The notes under the pieces were generated by a model. It searched no databases. It saw nothing but the letters and a program-made list of their open reading frames with translations, and was not told where the DNA came from. 45,482 nucleotides of DNA from Planctomycetota bacterium. Its GTDB lineage: Bacteria; Planctomycetota; Planctomycetia; Planctomycetales; Planctomycetaceae. Below, in pieces: positions 43,276-45,482 of this stretch (position 1 is the first letter of the stretch; every line of letters begins with the position of its first letter). A program made the position numbers and the translations under genes. The stretch is taken from NCBI GenBank assembly GCA_023417655.1, contig JAEZFD010000009.1, positions 1 through 45,482 of the forward strand. Direction: 5' to 3'.

Positions 43276-43737
43276 TTATGGGATGTCGATCTTCAGGAAG
43301 TTATCGGGGCTATCCTTCACTTCGACAGTGAGATCGCTCGTGTGAGCATGACCGAATTTTTCCGGGACGATGAATGTCTCCTTGACGAGAATCGCAGGAT
43401 TCAAATCTGGAGAGACCGGATCCGGCTTAGTCTCGACGACCTTCTTCCGCACCGTGACGATATATTTGCCCGGCGCGGCTCCATCGTCCTTCCCATAGGT
43501 CGTCAGTTTGAAGTTCCCGGAAGAATCGGTGATCCCAAACGCAGCTGGCCCCTTATTGGCCGAGGTCAGGCTGACATTCGCACCGTCAACGGGGACTCCC
43601 TTCATCGTGACGATTCCCGAAACTGGAATCACTCGAGGGCGATCTTTTGTCCAGCGGTCTTCGCTCTTTCCACACCCGGCGTTTAACACCAGAGCGAGAG
43701 CGATACAGCAAAGTGGAGCAGTAACAGAACGAATCAT
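43276..43737 (-). CDS. Small lipoprotein partner of DUF1559 (cassette 6)
   Basis: A 153-residue lipoprotein; ATG 43737 has AAGG five to six bases upstream, with a GTG two codons earlier also possible. Lipobox L-N-A-G-C is at about residues 18-22. The mature domain shows V-S-G-I-V-T-M-K-G-V-P-V-D-G-A, A-F-G-I-T-D-S-S-G-N-F and A-A-P-G-K-Y-I-V-T-V, the CarboxypepD_reg-like pattern. It ends in N-F-L-K-I-D-I-P. The DUF1559 gene upstream is separated by 224 bases containing an 11-bp hairpin. Confidence 0.88.
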   Translation of the reverse strand: MIRSVTAPLCCIALALVLNAGCGKSEDRWTKDRPRVIPVSGIVTMKGVPVDGANVSLTSANKGPAAFGITDSSGNFKLTTYGKDDGAAPGKYIVTVRKKVVETKPDPVSPDLNPAILVKETFIVPEKFGHAHTSDLTVEVKDSPDNFLKIDIP

Positions 43738-43899
43738 GATCACCTTTTCAGAGTGGAGAATGCGATCACCTGAGCGGTTAATGGCACTGCTATATAATAT
43801 TCACTGAAGATATTGACTGTCTGGGACCCGTCGCCTCATTCTTCCGTCCGTCCCGTCTTCAGCATCGGCGTGTGAGGACGGTGCCGGATCCAGAACTAT

Positions 43900-43932
43900 T
43901 ACGGACGTCACCAATTCTGGATGACGTCCGTA
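43900..43932 (-). terminator. Hairpin between DUF1559 and lipoprotein genes (cassette 6)
   Basis: TACGGACGTCA (43900-43910) pairs perfectly with TGACGTCCGTA (43922-43932) around an 11-base loop. On the minus strand it lies 29 bases after the DUF1559 stop and is followed by a short A/T-rich stretch. It may terminate most transcripts before the lipoprotein gene. Confidence 0.6.
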
Positions 43933-43961
43933 TTACCAAAAGCATGGAGAAAGGAAGTTCC

Positions 43962-45065
43962 TTAGAACTCTCCAACAGTTTCACCGCCAGCCTTTGTCCC
44001 GAGAGATCCCCAAACGCCATAAGGACTTCGTGCGGACATCGTTGATTCAGTTGAACTGGCGGAGAGATCGCCTGTGTTAATGTTCTCGCTAACGAATCGG
44101 ACCGCGCCATCCCCCATCAGCACCTGTACGCCACCTGTATGGCGACTTCCCATGGAATAGATGCCGTCGGTTGCGTCGCCGCTTGTGAGCGTGCAATTCG
44201 GGGAGTTAGGTGGGAGGATCGTGTTCACCGCTGAAAAGCTGGCCCCTCCATCTGCCCAACGAGCCCCTCGTGTCGTCGCGGCGCTGACGCCGGTGATGTA
44301 TTCACGGTTCGCCTGATCAAATTTCGCTCGACAGTCGTTTGGGAATTCAGAGCCGACCCCTTGATCCGCATGTCCAAGATCTCTTGCGGCAACCGGATAG
44401 AGAATCTCGCCCATCATAATCGTGTTACTGGAGCCATCGACGATATCAGCCATCGAGGTCTTGGAACGGGTGCCGAAAATCCCGCGAGGGCGATTCGTGT
44501 TCGTGTTACGAGCATCCCCGGAGCAGAATCCGTAGCTGTTGCGTCCGTTGTTGGCTGCTCCACGGTGTTCACCGTTACTGGGACATTGGAGTGAGGGAAT
44601 CAATGTCGCCCAAGGTGAGTAATTGATCGTCGCACTTCCACCATTCCAGGGAGCAGGCCCACCTGGGGGTGCGGGAGAAGGCAGCCCCCCTGGATTGTCG
44701 AAAGCGCTGCTGATCTGATTGTAAAGCGCTGCCTGGTCAAAGTTTGGCAGCAATCCCACCATTCCACTCAGACGATCACGGTTGCCCGTGATGTCTGAAA
44801 TCCCTGTTGTTCCGCCTTGTCGATACGGGAAGACCTTATGCACATCATGATAATTGTGCAGTCCTAACCCTAATTGCTTGAGGTTGTTCTTACACTGCGT
44901 CCGACGTGCCGCCTCACGGGCCTGCTGGACCGCTGGTAGAAGCAAGGCGATCAGAACTGCAATGATCGCAATCACGACCAGCAGTTCAATCAACGTAAAA
45001 CCAGTCGGACTAATTCGTCGCATGCGACGCAATTCGCGACTCCGGATTTTAGATTCTTTCATCAT
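43962..45065 (-). CDS. DUF1559 pseudopilin-like protein (cassette 6)
   Basis: A 367-residue protein from ATG 45065 (a second ATG follows directly at 45062; the frame is open to 45128). The leader is strongly basic (M-M-K-E-S-K-I-R-S-R-E-L-R-R-M-R-R) and Gly22 precedes F-T-L-I-E-L-L at residue 23, a proper prepilin peptidase site. The block A-R-E-A-A-R-R-T-Q-C-K-N-N follows. The C-terminal signature is G-S-R-H-T-G-G-V-Q-V-L-M-G-D-G-A-V-R-F and the end is V-G-E-F. Confidence 0.93.
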   Translation of the reverse strand: MMKESKIRSRELRRMRRISPTGFTLIELLVVIAIIAVLIALLLPAVQQAREAARRTQCKNNLKQLGLGLHNYHDVHKVFPYRQGGTTGISDITGNRDRLSGMVGLLPNFDQAALYNQISSAFDNPGGLPSPAPPGGPAPWNGGSATINYSPWATLIPSLQCPSNGEHRGAANNGRNSYGFCSGDARNTNTNRPRGIFGTRSKTSMADIVDGSSNTIMMGEILYPVAARDLGHADQGVGSEFPNDCRAKFDQANREYITGVSAATTRGARWADGGASFSAVNTILPPNSPNCTLTSGDATDGIYSMGSRHTGGVQVLMGDGAVRFVSENINTGDLSASSTESTMSARSPYGVWGSLGTKAGGETVGEF

Positions 45066-45404
45066 TGATCTCACACTCGCCCATGACTTCAGAAAAACAG
45101 ATACGAAATTACGCATGTATTTCGACATTAGAATCGGTCTCAGACGATGTCAATACACACATCCAACTCATTTTATCGCAAACCAATGGATGAAATTGCC
45201 GGATCTGCTTCCGTGAAATAGCGAAACTGCCTGCTCTGGTCCGGCCATGCATATGACCCATGTTACGCAGGCTTCCAATTGAGAGCGGAAGCTGTAAGGA
45301 CAGGTCAGCGAAGCGATCAGTCCCTTTTTGACCTTTGCAGGAGTCTGATGCAGCCCTAGAGTCTGTTATGGACTTAAGTGGCGATGTTTGAGTAGTTTCC
45401 GTGA
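45066..45404. other. Promoter region of cassette 6 and left flank of an IS
   Basis: A 339-base region without a gene. It should hold the promoter of the minus-strand DUF1559 gene and, from about 45357, the left end of the insertion sequence. No other signal was recognised. Confidence 0.5.
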
Positions 45405-45482
45405 ATGAGCAAGCCACGGATGCCTTACCCGAGTGACGTCACGGATGACGAATGGGCCTTTCTGGCCCCGTATTTAGCGCTG
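45357..45482 (+). mobile_element. Left end of an IS5-family insertion sequence
   Basis: The transposase starting at 45405 marks an IS5-family element that runs off the window. Its left end is probably near GAGTCTGTTATGG (from 45359), preceded by TA at 45357-45358, which would fit the TA-type target duplication of the IS427 subgroup. The exact end cannot be fixed without the right terminus. Confidence 0.6.
45405..45482 (+). CDS. IS5-family transposase, N-terminal part
   Basis: The frame from ATG 45405 runs open to the end of the window (26 codons). The sequence M-P-Y-P-S-D-V-T-D-D-E-W-A-F-L-A-P-Y-L is the conserved start of IS5-family transposases with a DUF4096 N-terminal domain. The rest of the gene lies outside, so it is not known whether the copy is intact. 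Confidence 0.85.
   Translation, partial: MSKPRMPYPSDVTDDEWAFLAPYLAL

Noticed and set aside
1..45482. tRNA, rRNA, CRISPR arrays or prophage genes.
   Set aside because: No cloverleaf-type sequence, rRNA stretch, spaced repeat array or phage structural gene was recognised on either strand by reading; the only tandem repeats have no spacers of array type.

Overview
The window is a stretch of chromosome from a planctomycete (phylum Planctomycetota, most likely order Planctomycetales). This rests on gene families seen directly: six DUF1559 pseudopilin-like genes (prepilin motif FTLIELLVVIAIIAVLI), each followed by a small lipoprotein gene; two DUF1549/DUF1553 proteins with a CxxCH motif; a DUF1501 Tat protein; a Tat-exported Gfo/Idh/MocA oxidoreductase; a sulfatase; a YfhO-type membrane protein; and two ECF sigma factors paired with FecR or anti-sigma-like partners. 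No rRNA, tRNA, CRISPR array or phage module was recognised. Species cannot be assigned from sequence alone.

Layout. 1-331: transposase-like debris. 575-1970: a cupin protein and an unrecognised protein. 2192-3895 (minus): DUF1559/lipoprotein cassette 1. 3896-5062: about 1.2 kb with no convincing gene. 5063-8612 (plus): ECF sigma factor, FecR protein, DUF1559 and lipoprotein (cassette 2), closed by a strong hairpin. 8736-10680 (minus): SGNH hydrolase and DUF3050 protein. 10978-11448: PepSY protein. 11584-13531 (minus): RclC-like membrane protein, AraC regulator and a small membrane protein. 13761-15342: cassette 3. 15361-17502 (minus): YfhO-like membrane protein, divergent from an exported thioredoxin/trypsin-like fusion (18038-19798). 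20002-21286: three small unrecognised genes. 21462-25317: cassettes 4 and 5, head to head. 25383-29572 (minus): TPR-like protein, then, read in the direction of transcription, feoA, feoA, feoB and a Cys-rich FeoB-associated protein. 29815-30717: divergent cation diffusion facilitator with a manganese-type N-D-D-D site. 30875-37065 (minus): in transcription order DUF1549/1553, DUF1501, ECF sigma factor, and a second DUF1549/1553 protein carrying an anti-sigma-like N-terminus. 37232-39164 (minus): stand-alone LigD-type phosphoesterase and Gfo/Idh/MocA oxidoreductase. 39460-43208 (plus): PDZ protein with a protease-like domain lacking its catalytic residues, sulfatase, rhodanese. 43276-45065 (minus): cassette 6. 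45357-45482: left end of an IS5-family element.

Main themes. Surface and secretion functions dominate: pseudopilin-like proteins with lipoprotein partners, Tat-exported enzymes, heme-motif proteins and cell-surface-signalling sigma factors. A second theme is metal homeostasis, with Fe(II) uptake facing a probable Mn/Fe exporter across an intergenic region rich in inverted repeats. The strongest candidates for something undescribed are the anti-sigma-like module fused to a DUF1549/DUF1553 heme-motif protein beside its sigma factor, the inactive HtrA-like protein directly in front of a sulfatase, and the hairpins between DUF1559 and lipoprotein genes.
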